A DNA stretch of 64,000 bases. It comes from Pseudomonas linyingensis. Its GTDB lineage: Bacteria; Pseudomonadota; Gammaproteobacteria; Pseudomonadales; Pseudomonadaceae. A program made the translations under genes and the position numbers. The notes beneath the pieces were generated by a model that was given only the letters and a program-made list of their open reading frames with translations, was not told where the DNA came from and did no database searches. The stretch's first letter is position 1. Every line of letters starts with the position of its first letter. The stretch covers positions 143,808 to 207,807 of the forward strand of contig NZ_FNZE01000004.1 in the NCBI RefSeq assembly GCF_900109175.1, written 5' to 3'. Below are positions 8,856 through 19,469 of the stretch, piece by piece.

Positions 8856-10019
8856 ATGACGTACTCCAGCCTCAACTTCGCCCTTGGTGAAACCGTCGAC
8901 ATGCTGCGCGACCAGGTGCGTGCCTTCGTGACCAGCGAGCTGGCGCCGCGCGCCGCCGCCATCGACCACGACAACCTGTTCCCCGCCGACATGTGGAAGA
9001 AATTCGGTGAGATGGGCCTGCTGGGCATCACCGTTTCCGAGGAGTACGGCGGCGCCGGCATGGGCTACCTGGCCCACGTGGTGGCCATCGAGGAAATCAG
9101 CCGCGCCTCGGCGTCGGTCGGCCTGTCCTACGGCGCCCACTCCAACCTGTGCGTCAACCAGATCAACCGCAACGGCACTGCCGCGCAGAAGGCCAAATAC
9201 CTGCCCAAGCTGATCAGCGGCGAGCACGTCGGCGCCTTGGCGATGAGCGAGCCGAATGCCGGTTCCGACGTGGTCTCCATGAAGCTGCGCGCCGACAAGA
9301 AGGGCGACCGCTTCGTCCTCAACGGCAGCAAGACCTGGATCACCAACGGTCCGGACGCCAACACCTACGTGATCTACGCCAAGACCGACATCGACAAGGG
9401 CGCGCACGGCATCACCGCGTTCATCGTCGAGCGCGACTGGAAGGGCTTCAGCCGCGGCAACAAGTTCGACAAGCTGGGCATGCGCGGCTCCAACACCTGC
9501 GAGCTGTTCTTCGACGACGTCGAGGTGCCGGAGGAAAACATCCTCGGCCAGCTCAACGGCGGCGTGAAGGTGCTGATGAGCGGCCTCGACTACGAGCGCG
9601 TGGTGCTCGCCGGTGGCCCGGTCGGCATCATGCAGTCCTGCCTGGACGTGGTGGTGCCCTACATCCACGACCGCAAGCAGTTCGGCCAGAGCATCGGCGA
9701 GTTCCAGTTCATCCAGGGCAAGGTCGCCGACATGTACACCCAGCTCAACGCTAGCCGGGCCTACCTGTACACCGTGGCGCAGGCCTGCGACCGCGGCGAG
9801 ACCACCCGCAAGGACGCCGCCGGGGTGATCCTCTATACGGCCGAGAACGCCACCCAGATGGCCCTGCAGGCGATCCAGATCCTCGGCGGCAACGGCTACA
9901 TCAACGAGTTCCCCACCGGGCGTCTGCTGCGCGACGCCAAGCTCTACGAGATCGGCGCCGGCACCAGCGAGATCCGCCGCATGCTGATCGGCCGCGAGCT
10001 GTTCAACGAGACGCGCTGA
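8856..10019 (+). CDS. liuA: Isovaleryl-CoA dehydrogenase
   Basis: It has 387 residues, the usual length. It oxidises isovaleryl-CoA to 3-methylcrotonyl-CoA with FAD, passing electrons to ETF. Visible signatures are the ACAD motifs [15 protein letters not shown] and [38 protein letters not shown]. The isovaleryl-specific [19 protein letters not shown] carries the glutamate that acts as catalytic base in this subfamily. It is first in liuABCDE, 148 bases downstream of the palindromic operator. Confidence 0.96.
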   Translation: MTYSSLNFALGETVDMLRDQVRAFVTSELAPRAAAIDHDNLFPADMWKKFGEMGLLGITVSEEYGGAGMGYLAHVVAIEEISRASASVGLSYGAHSNLCVNQINRNGTAAQKAKYLPKLISGEHVGALAMSEPNAGSDVVSMKLRADKKGDRFVLNGSKTWITNGPDANTYVIYAKTDIDKGAHGITAFIVERDWKGFSRGNKFDKLGMRGSNTCELFFDDVEVPEENILGQLNGGVKVLMSGLDYERVVLAGGPVGIMQSCLDVVVPYIHDRKQFGQSIGEFQFIQGKVADMYTQLNASRAYLYTVAQACDRGETTRKDAAGVILYTAENATQMALQAIQILGGNGYINEFPTGRLLRDAKLYEIGAGTSEIRRMLIGRELFNETR

Positions 10020-10035
10020 AGCCGCGCGGACCATC

Positions 10036-10124
10036 CCCTCTCCCCTCCGGGGAGAGGGTCAGGGAGAGGTGCTGAGTCAACGCCCCCCTCTCCCCCGGCC
10101 CCTCTCCCGCACGCGGGAGAGGGG
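10036..10124. repeat. REP-like double hairpin between liuA and liuB
   Basis: Two hairpins occur in the 133-base gap: CCCTCTCCCC-tcc-GGGGAGAGGG (10036-10058) and CCCCTCTCCCGC/GCGGGAGAGGGG (10099-10110 with 10113-10124). The same arms recur at 11769-11857. They resemble widespread Pseudomonas intergenic palindromes. Because they lie inside an operon they could modulate readthrough or transcript decay. Confidence 0.8.
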
Positions 10125-10152
10125 GGATAGCGAACAGCCCGAGGAGCGCCCG

Positions 10153-11760
<1,608 letters not shown>

Positions 11761-11768
11761 GCCCTGCT

Positions 11769-11857
11769 CCCCTCTCCCGCCAGCGGGAGAGGGGCCGGGG
11801 GTGAGGGCAGCCGGCACCGCCGCCCCTCACCCCAACCCTCTCCCCACGGGGAGAGGG
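11769..11857. repeat. REP-like double hairpin between liuB and liuC
   Basis: CCCCTCTCCCGC/GCGGGAGAGGGG (11769-11780 with 11783-11794) is followed by CCCTCTCCCC/GGGGAGAGGG (11836-11845 with 11848-11857). The intervening GGGGGTGAGGG and CCCCTCACCCC can pair as well, so a larger cruciform is possible. It is the same family as 10036-10124. Confidence 0.8.
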
Positions 11858-11884
11858 AGCGCCAACAGATGCCCTGGAGCCGAC

Positions 11885-12685
11885 ATGACCGACTTCACCA
11901 CCGTACAACTCGAACGCGATCCGCACGGCGTCGCCACCCTGTGGCTGAACCGTGCCGACAAGAACAACGCCTTCAACGCCGAGGTGATCCGCGAGCTGAA
12001 CGCCGCGCTGGCCGCGGTGCAGGCCGACCCGGCGATCCGCCTGCTGGTCCTGCGCGGGCGCGGCAAGCACTTCTCCGCCGGCGCGGATCTCGCCTGGATG
12101 CAGCAGTCGGCCAAGCTCGACTACGCCGCCAACCTCAATGACGCTCACGAACTGGGCGAGCTGATGCACCGTCTCTACCACCTGCCGCAGCCGACCCTGG
12201 CCGTGGTGCAGGGCGCGGCCTTCGGCGGCGCGCTGGGCCTGATCGCCTGCTGCGACATGGCCATCGGCGCGACCGACGCGCTGTTCTGCCTGTCGGAAGT
12301 GCGCATCGGCCTGGCCCCGGCGGTGATCAGCCCGTTCGTGGTCAAGGCCATCGGCGAGCGCGCCACCCGCCGCTACGCCCTCACCGCCGAGCGCTTCGAC
12401 GGCCAGCGCGCCCGCGAACTGGGCCTGCTCGCCGAGTGCTATCCGGCCAGCGAGCTGGACGCCGCGCTCGAGCAGTGGGTCGCCAACCTGCGCCTGAACA
12501 GTCCGCAGGCGCTCAAGGCCTGCAAGCACCTGCTGGTCGAGGTCGGCCCGGCGCAGCTCGACGACGAGCTGCGCCAGTTCACCGAACAGGCCATCGCCAC
12601 CCTGCGCGTCAGCGCCGAAGGCCAGGAAGGGCTCAACGCCTTCCTCGACAAACGCACCCCCGCCTGGCAGGAGAGCCAACCATGA
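11885..12685 (+). CDS. liuC: Methylglutaconyl-CoA hydratase (enoyl-CoA hydratase family)
   Basis: It has 266 residues from MTDFTTVQLERDP; earlier in-frame ATGs translate repeat sequence. The crotonase fold is clear: RGRGKHFSAGADLAWM with the oxyanion-hole region, VVQGAAFGGALGLIACCDMAIG, and the SEVRIGLAPAVISPFVVKAIG helix with the acidic catalytic position. It hydrates 3-methylglutaconyl-CoA to HMG-CoA. The stop overlaps the liuD start (ATGA), indicating translational coupling. Confidence 0.94.
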   Translation: MTDFTTVQLERDPHGVATLWLNRADKNNAFNAEVIRELNAALAAVQADPAIRLLVLRGRGKHFSAGADLAWMQQSAKLDYAANLNDAHELGELMHRLYHLPQPTLAVVQGAAFGGALGLIACCDMAIGATDALFCLSEVRIGLAPAVISPFVVKAIGERATRRYALTAERFDGQRARELGLLAECYPASELDAALEQWVANLRLNSPQALKACKHLLVEVGPAQLDDELRQFTEQAIATLRVSAEGQEGLNAFLDKRTPAWQESQP

Positions 12686-14634
12686 GCCGACACATCGACA
12701 CCCTGCTGGTGGCCAACCGCGGCGAGATCGCCTGCCGGGTGATGCGCACCGCCAAGGCCCTCGGCCTGACCACCGTGGCCGTGCACAGCGCCATCGACGC
12801 CGACGCCCGCCACGCCCGCGAGGCCGACATCCGCGTCGATCTGGGCGGCGCCAAGCCGGCCGACAGCTACCTGCTGGTCGACAAGCTGATCGCCGCGGCC
12901 AAGGCCAGCGGCGCCCAGGCCATCCACCCCGGCTACGGCTTCCTCTCCGAGAACGCCGGCTTCGCCCGCGCCATCGAGGCGGCCGGGCTGATCTTCCTCG
13001 GCCCGCCGGCCAGCGCCATCGACGCCATGGGCAGCAAGTCGGCGGCCAAAGCGCTGATGGAAACCGCCGGCGTGCCACTGGTGCCCGGCTACCACGGCGA
13101 GGCCCAGGACTACGAGACTTTCCGCACCGCCGCCGAGGTGATTGGCTATCCGGTGCTGCTCAAGGCCACCGCCGGCGGCGGCGGCAAGGGCATGAAGGTG
13201 GTCGAGCGCGAAAGCGAGCTGGCCGAGGCGCTGGCCTCGGCGCAGCGCGAGGCGAAATCCTCGTTCGGCGACTCGCGCATGCTGGTCGAGAAGTACGTGC
13301 TCAAGCCGCGCCATGTGGAGATCCAGGTGTTCGCCGACAGCCACGGCAACTGCCTGTACCTCAACGAACGCGACTGCTCGATCCAGCGCCGCCACCAGAA
13401 GGTGGTCGAGGAAGCCCCGGCCCCCGGCCTGTCCCCCGAATTGCGCCGCGCCATGGGCGAGGCAGCGGTGAAGGCGGCCAAGGCCATCGGCTACGTCGGC
13501 GCCGGCACCGTGGAATTCCTCCTCGATGCGCGCGGCGAATTCTTCTTCATGGAGATGAACACCCGCCTGCAGGTGGAACATCCAGTCACCGAGGCGATCA
13601 CCGGCCTCGACTTGGTCGCCTGGCAGATCCGCGTCGCCCGCGGCGAGGCGCTGCCGATCAGCCAGGACGAGGTGCCGCTGATCGGCCACGCCATCGAGGT
13701 GCGCCTGTACGCCGAGGACCCGGACAACGACTTCCTGCCGGCCACCGGCACCCTGGCGCTGTACCGCGAACCGGCCGCCGGCCCGGGCCGCCGGGTCGAC
13801 AGTGGGGTGGCCGAGGGCGACACGGTGTCGCCGTTCTACGACCCGATGCTCGGCAAGCTGATCGCCTGGGGCGAGAACCGCGAGGAGGCGCGCCAGCGCC
13901 TGCTGGCCATGCTCGCCGAGACCGCCGTGGGCGGGGTGAAGACCAACCTGGCCTTCCTGCACCGCGTGCTGGCCCACCCGGCCTTCGCCGCCGCCGAACT
14001 GGATACCGGCTTCATCCCGCGCCACCAGGCGCAGCTGCTGCCACCGGTCGGCGCCCTGCCGGAGGTGTTCTGGCAACTGGCCGGCGAGGCCTTCGTGCAC
14101 AGCGAGGCCGAACGCGTGCGCGGCGACGACCCGCACTCGCCGTGGAGCGCGCGCAGCGGCTGGCGCGCCGGCCTGCCCGGGGAAACCGACCTGACCCTGC
14201 GTTGCGGCGACGCCCAGCAGAGCGTGCGGCTGCGTGCGGGCAGCTCACCCAGGGCGCAGCTGGTCGACGAGCAACTGGTGGTCGAGCAGGACGGCCTGCG
14301 CCGCCAGCACCTGGCGATCCGCCGCGGCGACAGCCTGTACCTGCAGTGGGCCGGCGAACTGCGCAGCGTGCAGCGCGTCGATCCGATCGCCGAGGCCGAG
14401 GCCAGCCACGCCCACCACGGCGGGCTGACCGCGCCGATGAACGGCAGCATCGTCCGCGTGCTGGTCGAAGCCGGCCAGCACGTCGAGGCCGGCACCGCGC
14501 TGGTGGTGCTGGAGGCGATGAAGATGGAACACAGCATCCGCGCGCCGCAGGCCGGGGTGGTCAAGGGCCTGTACTGCAGCGAGGGCGAGATGGTCAGCGA
14601 AGGCACCGCACTGGTGGAGCTGGAGGAGGCCTGA
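12682..14634 (+). CDS. liuD: Methylcrotonyl-CoA carboxylase alpha subunit (biotin carboxylase and biotin carrier)
   Basis: It has 650 residues. Biotin carboxylase N-domain starts LLVANRGEIACRVMRTAKALG; the ATP-grasp glycine loop is KATAGGGGKGMKVV; FMEMNTRLQVEHPVTE is the BC active-site signature. A variable BT region precedes the biotinyl domain, with VVLEAMKMEHSIRAPQ near the C-terminus and biotinylated lysine at residue 614. It carboxylates biotin using ATP and bicarbonate and works as a complex with LiuB. Confidence 0.97.
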   Translation: MSRHIDTLLVANRGEIACRVMRTAKALGLTTVAVHSAIDADARHAREADIRVDLGGAKPADSYLLVDKLIAAAKASGAQAIHPGYGFLSENAGFARAIEAAGLIFLGPPASAIDAMGSKSAAKALMETAGVPLVPGYHGEAQDYETFRTAAEVIGYPVLLKATAGGGGKGMKVVERESELAEALASAQREAKSSFGDSRMLVEKYVLKPRHVEIQVFADSHGNCLYLNERDCSIQRRHQKVVEEAPAPGLSPELRRAMGEAAVKAAKAIGYVGAGTVEFLLDARGEFFFMEMNTRLQVEHPVTEAITGLDLVAWQIRVARGEALPISQDEVPLIGHAIEVRLYAEDPDNDFLPATGTLALYREPAAGPGRRVDSGVAEGDTVSPFYDPMLGKLIAWGENREEARQRLLAMLAETAVGGVKTNLAFLHRVLAHPAFAAAELDTGFIPRHQAQLLPPVGALPEVFWQLAGEAFVHSEAERVRGDDPHSPWSARSGWRAGLPGETDLTLRCGDAQQSVRLRAGSSPRAQLVDEQLVVEQDGLRRQHLAIRRGDSLYLQWAGELRSVQRVDPIAEAEASHAHHGGLTAPMNGSIVRVLVEAGQHVEAGTALVVLEAMKMEHSIRAPQAGVVKGLYCSEGEMVSEGTALVELEEA

Positions 14635-14650
14635 ATCCAGGAACCAGCCC

Positions 14651-14708
14651 TGTAGGGGAGAATTCATTCGCCATGTATGGTGCAAAGACGAATGAATTCG
14701 CCCCTACA
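14651..14708. repeat. Palindromic intergenic repeat between liuD and liuE
   Basis: The 20-base left arm TGTAGGGGAGAATTCATTCG (14651-14670) pairs with the right arm at 14689-14708 with one mismatch. The 18-base loop itself contains the palindrome CCATGTATGG. Sequences ending GAATTCGCCCCTACA are familiar as Pseudomonas REP-type elements. It differs in sequence from the C/T-rich hairpins around liuB. Confidence 0.85.
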
Positions 14709-14764
14709 GTAGAGACCTGCCATTCACGCACAGGAGCACCACGCACATGCCTCGAGGACACATC

Positions 14765-15664
14765 ATGCCCCTGCCCCAGCACGTCCGCCTGGTCGAAGTC
14801 GGCCCGCGCGACGGACTGCAGAACGAGAAACAGCCGATCAGCGTGGCCGACAAGGTGCGCCTGGTTGACGACCTGACCGCCGCCGGCCTGGAATACATCG
14901 AGGTCGGCAGCTTCGTGTCGCCGAAGTGGGTGCCGCAGATGGCCGGCTCCGCCGAGGTGTTCGCGCAGATCCAGCAGAAGCCCGGCGTCACCTACGCCGC
15001 GCTGACCCCCAACCTGCAGGGCTTCGAGGCGGCGATGCTCGCCGGCGTGCAGGAGGTGGCGGTGTTCGCCGCCGCCAGCGAGGCCTTCTCGCAGAAGAAC
15101 ATCAACTGCTCGATCGCCGAGAGCCTGCAGCGCTTCGTGCCGCTGATGGACGCCGCCCGCGAGCAGGGCGTCCGCGTGCGCGGCTACGTGTCCTGCGTGC
15201 TCGGCTGCCCCTACGAGGGCGAGGTCCCGGCACAGCAGGTGGCCCATGTGGCCAACCAGCTGTTCGACATGGGCTGCTACGAGATCTCGCTGGGCGACAC
15301 CATCGGCACCGGCACCGCCGGCAAGACCCGCGCCCTGTTCGAGACGGTCGGCCGCGACATCCCGCGCGACAAGCTGGCCGGGCACTTCCACGACACCTAC
15401 GGCCAGGCGCTGGCGAACATCTACGCCAGCCTCTTGGAAGGCATCCACGTGTTCGACAGCTCGGTCGCCGGCCTCGGCGGTTGCCCCTACGCCAAGGGCG
15501 CCAGCGGCAACGTGGCCAGCGAGGACGTGCTGTATCTGCTCGACGGCCTGGGCATCCACACCGGCATCGAGCTGGAGGCGCTGATCCAGGCCGGCGAGCG
15601 CATCTGCAGCGTGCTCGGCCGCGACAACGGCTCGCGCGTGGCCCGCGCCTGGCGCAGCGCCTAG
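14765..15664 (+). CDS. liuE: Hydroxymethylglutaryl-CoA lyase
   Basis: It has 299 residues from [21 protein letters not shown], matching the usual start; an ATG 18 bases earlier adds MPRGHI and is less likely. The DmpG/HMGL TIM-barrel motifs are intact: metal and substrate residues in [10 protein letters not shown], the [11 protein letters not shown] region, and the signature [23 protein letters not shown] with the catalytic cysteine. It splits HMG-CoA into acetoacetate and acetyl-CoA, ending leucine breakdown. Confidence 0.96.
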   Translation: MPLPQHVRLVEVGPRDGLQNEKQPISVADKVRLVDDLTAAGLEYIEVGSFVSPKWVPQMAGSAEVFAQIQQKPGVTYAALTPNLQGFEAAMLAGVQEVAVFAAASEAFSQKNINCSIAESLQRFVPLMDAAREQGVRVRGYVSCVLGCPYEGEVPAQQVAHVANQLFDMGCYEISLGDTIGTGTAGKTRALFETVGRDIPRDKLAGHFHDTYGQALANIYASLLEGIHVFDSSVAGLGGCPYAKGASGNVASEDVLYLLDGLGIHTGIELEALIQAGERICSVLGRDNGSRVARAWRSA

Positions 15665-15677
15665 CAGCGCACTTTTT

Positions 15678-15762
15678 TGTAGGAGGCGCGACCTCGCGGC
15701 GATGCGGACCACAGGTCCGCCACAGGCAACCAGAGCTTCGCCCCGAGGTCGGGCCTCCCACA
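15678..15762. repeat. Imperfect inverted repeat upstream of the CoA-transferase genes
   Basis: Left arm TGTAGGAGGCGCGACCTCG (15678-15696) and right arm CGAGGTCGGGCCTCCCACA (15744-15762) pair at 17 of 19 positions around a 47-base loop. It is a third sequence class of intergenic palindrome in this cluster. It lies between liuE and the next gene and could be a transcript end. Confidence 0.75.
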
Positions 15763-15816
15763 GAGAGCGGCAGCAACACCCGGCGCCACGAACGGAACAA
15801 CAAGAGAGGCACACCC

Positions 15817-16530
15817 ATGAACAAGCTCTACCCCAACGCCCACGCCGCCCTCGACGGGCTGGTGCAGGACGGCATGACCATCGCCGTCGGCGGCTTCGGC
15901 CTGTGCGGCATCCCCGAGGCGCTGATCGCCGCCCTGCGCGATTCCGGCCGCCAGAACCTCACTGCCATCAGCAACAACGCCGGCGTCGACGGTTTCGGCC
16001 TCGGCCTGCTGCTGGAGACCCGACAGATCAGGAAGATGATTTCTTCCTACGTCGGCGAGAACAAGGAGTTCGAGCGCCAGTACCTGGCCGGCGAGCTGGA
16101 GCTGGAATTCACCCCGCAGGGCACCCTGGCCGAGAAGCTGCGCGCCGGCGGTGCCGGCATCCCGGCGTTCTTCACCAAGACCGGCTACGGCACCCTGGTC
16201 GCCGAAGGCAAGGAAACCCGCCAGTTCGACGGCGAGTGGTACGTGATGGAGCGCTCGCTGCGCGCCGACGTGGCGCTGGTCAAGGCCTGGAAGGCCGACC
16301 AGGCCGGCAACCTCGTGTTCAACAAGACCGCGCGCAACTTCAACCCGCTGGCGGCGATGGCCGGCAAGGTCTGCGTGGTCGAGGTCGAGGAACTGGTCGA
16401 GACCGGTGCGCTGGACGCCGACCAGATCCACCTGCCGGGCATCTACGTGCAACGCATCGTGGTCAACCCGAACCCCGAGAAACGCATCGAACAACGCACG
16501 CTTTCCAACTCAAAAACAGGGAGCGCCTGA
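15817..16530 (+). CDS. scoA: 3-oxoacid CoA-transferase subunit A
   Basis: It has 237 residues from [16 protein letters not shown]. The family I CoA-transferase alpha motif [18 protein letters not shown] is near the N-terminus, and [15 protein letters not shown] follows. With subunit B it activates acetoacetate with succinyl-CoA, which fits a position right after HMG-CoA lyase. The closest Pseudomonas relatives I recall include the dehydrocarnitine CoA-transferase DhcA, so substrate assignment rests on context. Confidence 0.9.
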   Translation: MNKLYPNAHAALDGLVQDGMTIAVGGFGLCGIPEALIAALRDSGRQNLTAISNNAGVDGFGLGLLLETRQIRKMISSYVGENKEFERQYLAGELELEFTPQGTLAEKLRAGGAGIPAFFTKTGYGTLVAEGKETRQFDGEWYVMERSLRADVALVKAWKADQAGNLVFNKTARNFNPLAAMAGKVCVVEVEELVETGALDADQIHLPGIYVQRIVVNPNPEKRIEQRTLSNSKTGSA

Positions 16531-16532
16531 CC

Positions 16533-17162
16533 ATGGCCTGGACCCGTGAACAGATGGCGCAGCGCGCCGCCCAGGAGCTGCAGGACGGCTTCTACGTCAA
16601 CCTCGGCATCGGCCTGCCGACCCTGGTGGCCAACTACATCCCAGACGGCATGGACGTCTGGCTGCAGAGCGAGAACGGCCTGCTCGGCATCGGCCCGTTC
16701 CCGAGAGAGGACGAGGTCGACCCGGACCTGATCAACGCCGGCAAGCAGACCATCACCACCCTGCCCGGCAGCAGCTTCTTCGACAGCGCGGCGAGCTTCG
16801 CGATGATCCGCGGCGGCCACATCAACCTGTCGATCCTCGGCGCCATGCAGGTGTCGGCCCAGGGCGACCTGGCCAACTGGATGATCCCCGGCAAGATGGT
16901 CAAGGGCATGGGCGGCGCCATGGACCTGGTCGCCGGCGTCAAGCGCGTGGTGGTGCTGATGGAGCACACCGCCAAGGGCGGCGCGCACAAGATCCTCGAA
17001 CGCTGCGAGCTGCCGCTGACCGGCGTCGGCGTGGTCGACCGGATCATCACCGATCTCGCCGTGCTGGACGTCAGCGAGCAGGGCCTGAAGCTGGTCGAGC
17101 TGGCCGAAGGCGTCAGCTTCGACGAACTGCAGGCCGCCACCGGCTGCCCGATCCAGCGCTGA
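16533..17162 (+). CDS. scoB: 3-oxoacid CoA-transferase subunit B
   Basis: It has 209 residues from [16 protein letters not shown], two bases after subunit A ends. The active-site glutamate lies in [12 protein letters not shown] (residue 47). [11 protein letters not shown] and the [22 protein letters not shown] block are family signatures. It forms the heteromeric CoA-transferase with the preceding gene. In Pseudomonas aeruginosa the equivalent pair is followed by the thiolase gene atoB; here only a collapsed remnant follows. Confidence 0.92.
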   Translation: MAWTREQMAQRAAQELQDGFYVNLGIGLPTLVANYIPDGMDVWLQSENGLLGIGPFPREDEVDPDLINAGKQTITTLPGSSFFDSAASFAMIRGGHINLSILGAMQVSAQGDLANWMIPGKMVKGMGGAMDLVAGVKRVVVLMEHTAKGGAHKILERCELPLTGVGVVDRIITDLAVLDVSEQGLKLVELAEGVSFDELQAATGCPIQR

Positions 17163-17170
17163 ACCCGGGC

Positions 17171-17241
17171 AGGGTGGACAACGGCGCCGCCGTGTCCGCC
17201 TGGCGATGGTGGGAAATCGCTGCGCGAGTTTCCCACCCTAC
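17171..17241. repeat. Intergenic AGGGTGG...CCACCCTA repeat
   Basis: The element begins AGGGTGGACAACGGCG and ends TTTCCCACCCTAC. An internal hairpin GGTGGGAAA/TTTCCCACC lies at 17208-17237. It resembles the boundary sequences of the element at 51712-51824 (GTAGGGTGG...CCACCCTAC). It probably also terminates the CoA-transferase transcript, although no T-run is present. Confidence 0.65.
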
Positions 17242-17286
17242 CCCACTGCCTCTACTCCCTCCACGACGCCCAACGAGAACAACAAT

Positions 17287-17427
17287 ATGCCCGACGTCGT
17301 CCTCCCTGCTGCTCGCGGCGCAGGCGCCCGAGCCGCGCCGCACACGCCTTCCTCCTTCCGGTCGTTCCGCGCGACCCGGTGCATCGGCGATGGCCAGGGT
17401 GTAGCCTTGTCCATCGAACACTCATGA
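17287..17427 (+). pseudogene. Collapsed acetyl-CoA acetyltransferase (atoB-like) remnant
   Basis: This 46-codon frame starts MPDVVLPAAR, which resembles thiolase N-termini (MxDVVIVAAxR). It ends ATRCIGDGQGVALSIEHS, which resembles thiolase C-termini (LCIGGGQGVALxxER). About 350 residues of a normal thiolase, with its catalytic cysteine and histidines, are missing. Position after a CoA-transferase pair is where Pseudomonas atoB normally sits. I infer an internal deletion; whether the short peptide is made is unknown. The rest of the 327-base gap before 17490 holds the repeat described above and no other gene. Confidence 0.6.
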
Positions 17428-17489
17428 ACGCACCGATCCCGGCGCCCACACGACGCCGGGCGCGCACGCCGACGAATCTGGAATCCCCC

Positions 17490-17891
17490 ATGGCGAAGCA
17501 GACCTACAGCATCTCCGACCTCGCCCAGGAACTGGACGTGACCACCCGCACCATCCGCTTCTACGAGGAGCAGGGCATGCTCACGCCGCAGCGCCGCGGC
17601 CAGGAACGCATCTACAGCCCCAAGGACCGGGTGGCGCTCAAGCTGATCCTGCGCGGCAAGCGCCTCGGCCTGTCGCTGGCCGAGTGCAAGACCCTGATCG
17701 AACTGTACGACCCGCAGACCGGCAACCAGAAGCAGCTCAACATCATGCTCGGCATGATCGCCGAGCGCCGCGCGCAGCTGGAACAGCAGCTCCTCGACAT
17801 CCAGCAGATGCAGCTGGAGCTGGATACCGCCGAGGAGCGCTGCCGCACGGCCCTCGCGGATAGCGCCAGCAAGAAAACGGCCGCCGAGTAA
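17490..17891 (+). CDS. liuR: MerR-family regulator, LiuR-like
   Basis: It has 133 residues from MAKQTYSISDLAQELDVTTRTIRFYEEQG. The N-terminal winged helix-turn-helix is typical MerR, with the signature RFYEEQGMLTPQRRGQERIYSPKDRVAL. A coiled-coil dimerisation helix fills residues 85-125. No metal-binding cysteines are present, as in LiuR. It probably controls the liu genes through the palindromes at 8692 and 6150. Unlike in P. aeruginosa, where liuR adjoins liuA, it lies at the far end of the cluster here. Confidence 0.85.
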   Translation: MAKQTYSISDLAQELDVTTRTIRFYEEQGMLTPQRRGQERIYSPKDRVALKLILRGKRLGLSLAECKTLIELYDPQTGNQKQLNIMLGMIAERRAQLEQQLLDIQQMQLELDTAEERCRTALADSASKKTAAE

Positions 17892-17941
17892 CCCTCCCCG
17901 GCGCCTGCCTGCAGGCGCACTCTCTCTTCAGGAAATCCCCG

Positions 17942-18322
17942 ATGACCGACAGCCACGAGCAGGGCCTCAAGGTCCGCCGCGAGGTGATGGGCGACGCCTT
18001 CGTCGACCGCGCCCTGGGCAACGCCACCGAGTTCACCGCGCCGCTGCAGGAGTTCGTCAACGCCCACGCCTGGGGCGGGGTGTGGACCCGCGAGGGCCTG
18101 CCGCGCAAGACCCGCAGCCTGATCACCCTCGCCGCCCTCACCGCGCTGAAATGCCCGCAGGAACTCAAGGGCCACGTACGCGGCGCGCTGAACAACGGCT
18201 GCACTGTGGAGGAAATCCGCGAGGCGCTGCTGCACTGCGCGGTGTACGCCGGCGTGCCGGCGGCCATGGAGGCCTTCCGCGCCGCCCAGGAAGTGATCGA
18301 CAGCTACCAGCAGGAAGGCTGA
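17942..18322 (+). CDS. Carboxymuconolactone decarboxylase family protein (PcaC-like)
   Basis: It has 126 residues and is a single CMD domain. WGGVWTREGLPRKTRSLITLA and HVRGALNNGCTVEEIREALLH match 4-carboxymuconolactone decarboxylases closely. No CxxC redox pair is visible, so decarboxylase-type rather than AhpD-type chemistry is more likely. No other protocatechuate genes are nearby, so its substrate here is uncertain. It follows liuR by 50 bases. Confidence 0.85.
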   Translation: MTDSHEQGLKVRREVMGDAFVDRALGNATEFTAPLQEFVNAHAWGGVWTREGLPRKTRSLITLAALTALKCPQELKGHVRGALNNGCTVEEIREALLHCAVYAGVPAAMEAFRAAQEVIDSYQQEG

Positions 18323-18356
18323 ACGGAAAACCCACCCCGTACACGGAAGGCCCACG

Positions 18357-19037
18357 ATGATCACCCTCTATCACTGCCTGAGCGCCCGCTCCTTCCGCCC
18401 GCTGTGGATGCTGGAGGAGCTGGGCCTGGCCTACCAGCTGAAGATGCTGCCCTTCCCGCCGCGGGCGCTGGCGCGCGAATACCTGGAGATCAATCCGCTC
18501 GGCACCGTGCCGGCGTTCCGCGACGGCGAGCTGCTGATGACCGAGTCGGCTGCCATCTGCGAATACCTGGCGCGCCGCCACGGGCCGACGCCGCTGAACG
18601 TCGCGGTCGACGAGGCGGACTTCGGCGCCTGGCTGAACTGGCTGCACTTCGGCGAGGCCACCCTGACCTTCCCGCAGACCCTACTGCTGCGCTACGGACG
18701 CTTCGAGCCGCAGGAGCGCCGCCAGCCGCAGGTGGTCGAGGACTACACCCGCTGGTTCCTCGGCCGCCTGCGCGGTGTCGACGCCGCCCTGCAGCACGGC
18801 GAGCACCTGTGCGCCGGGCGCTTCACCGCCGCCGACATCTCGGTCGGCTACGCGCTGATGCTCGCCGCCTACCAGGGGCTGGAGGCGCAGTTCCCGCCAG
18901 CGGTGCGCGCCTACTGGCAGCGCCTGCAGAGCCGCGCCGGCTTCCAGCGCGCGCTGGCAGCCCAGGAGAACGCCGCCCGCGAGCAGGGGATCGAGCCGAC
19001 CCCGGCGCCGCTGGCCGGCCCGCCGGCCGATGGCTGA
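18357..19037 (+). CDS. Glutathione S-transferase family protein
   Basis: It has 226 residues. The N-terminal thioredoxin fold runs to about residue 80, with LYHCLSARSFRPLWMLEELGL and the cis-proline and glutathione-contact segment NPLGTVPAFRDGELLMTESAAICEYL. The all-helical C-terminal domain contains GRFTAADISVGYALML. It is a cytosolic GST of unknown substrate, probably cotranscribed with the preceding CMD gene (34-base gap). Confidence 0.92.
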   Translation: MITLYHCLSARSFRPLWMLEELGLAYQLKMLPFPPRALAREYLEINPLGTVPAFRDGELLMTESAAICEYLARRHGPTPLNVAVDEADFGAWLNWLHFGEATLTFPQTLLLRYGRFEPQERRQPQVVEDYTRWFLGRLRGVDAALQHGEHLCAGRFTAADISVGYALMLAAYQGLEAQFPPAVRAYWQRLQSRAGFQRALAAQENAAREQGIEPTPAPLAGPPADG

Positions 19038-19142
19038 GGCCCCCGCCGGCGCGGCACCATCCATCGGCGCGGCAGGACTTTCCCTCTGCGCCGCGGTCGA
19101 ATCAGGTGACCGGCAATCCCGGACACTTGAGGAGCTTCGACC

Positions 19143-19454
19143 ATGTTCGCGCGCCTTGTCCTCGCCAGCGGCCTGCTGACCTGTCTAGCCCTGTTCGAGC
19201 CGATGCCAGCCAGGGCCGGCGATACCCGAGTCATCATCGGCGTCCCCGGCGTCCATATCGACGCGCCGCCGCTGAGCATCCAGATCGGCCCGCCGGCGTA
19301 CTACCCGCCCCATTACTACTACCCGCCACCGCGCTATTACTACCCGGCCCCACGCTACTACTACGGGCCGCGCTACTACCCGCGCCATTACCACCACCGC
19401 CCCTACGGCCGCCCCTACCACCGCGACTACTACCGTCACGACCACCGCCGCTGA
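19143..19454 (+). CDS. Small exported Tyr/Pro/His-rich protein
   Basis: It has 103 residues with a signal peptide MFARLVLASGLLTCLALFEPMPARA. The mature part is almost entirely low complexity: repeated PPRYYYP and PRYYYGPRYYP units, then a His/Arg/Tyr tail ending YYRHDHRR. A related protein is encoded at 25618. No catalytic fold is apparent. Cell-surface, metal-binding or matrix roles are conceivable, but nothing in the sequence decides. Confidence 0.75.
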   Translation: MFARLVLASGLLTCLALFEPMPARAGDTRVIIGVPGVHIDAPPLSIQIGPPAYYPPHYYYPPPRYYYPAPRYYYGPRYYPRHYHHRPYGRPYHRDYYRHDHRR

Positions 19455-19469
19455 GCCCGGCCGCGCGCC

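Noticed and set aside
8811..10034. 407-codon open frame opposite liuA
   Set aside because: It is antisense to a fully conserved acyl-CoA dehydrogenase and has no recognisable motif.
15102..15824. 240-codon minus-strand frame over liuE
   Set aside because: Arg/Cys-rich shadow of HMG-CoA lyase.
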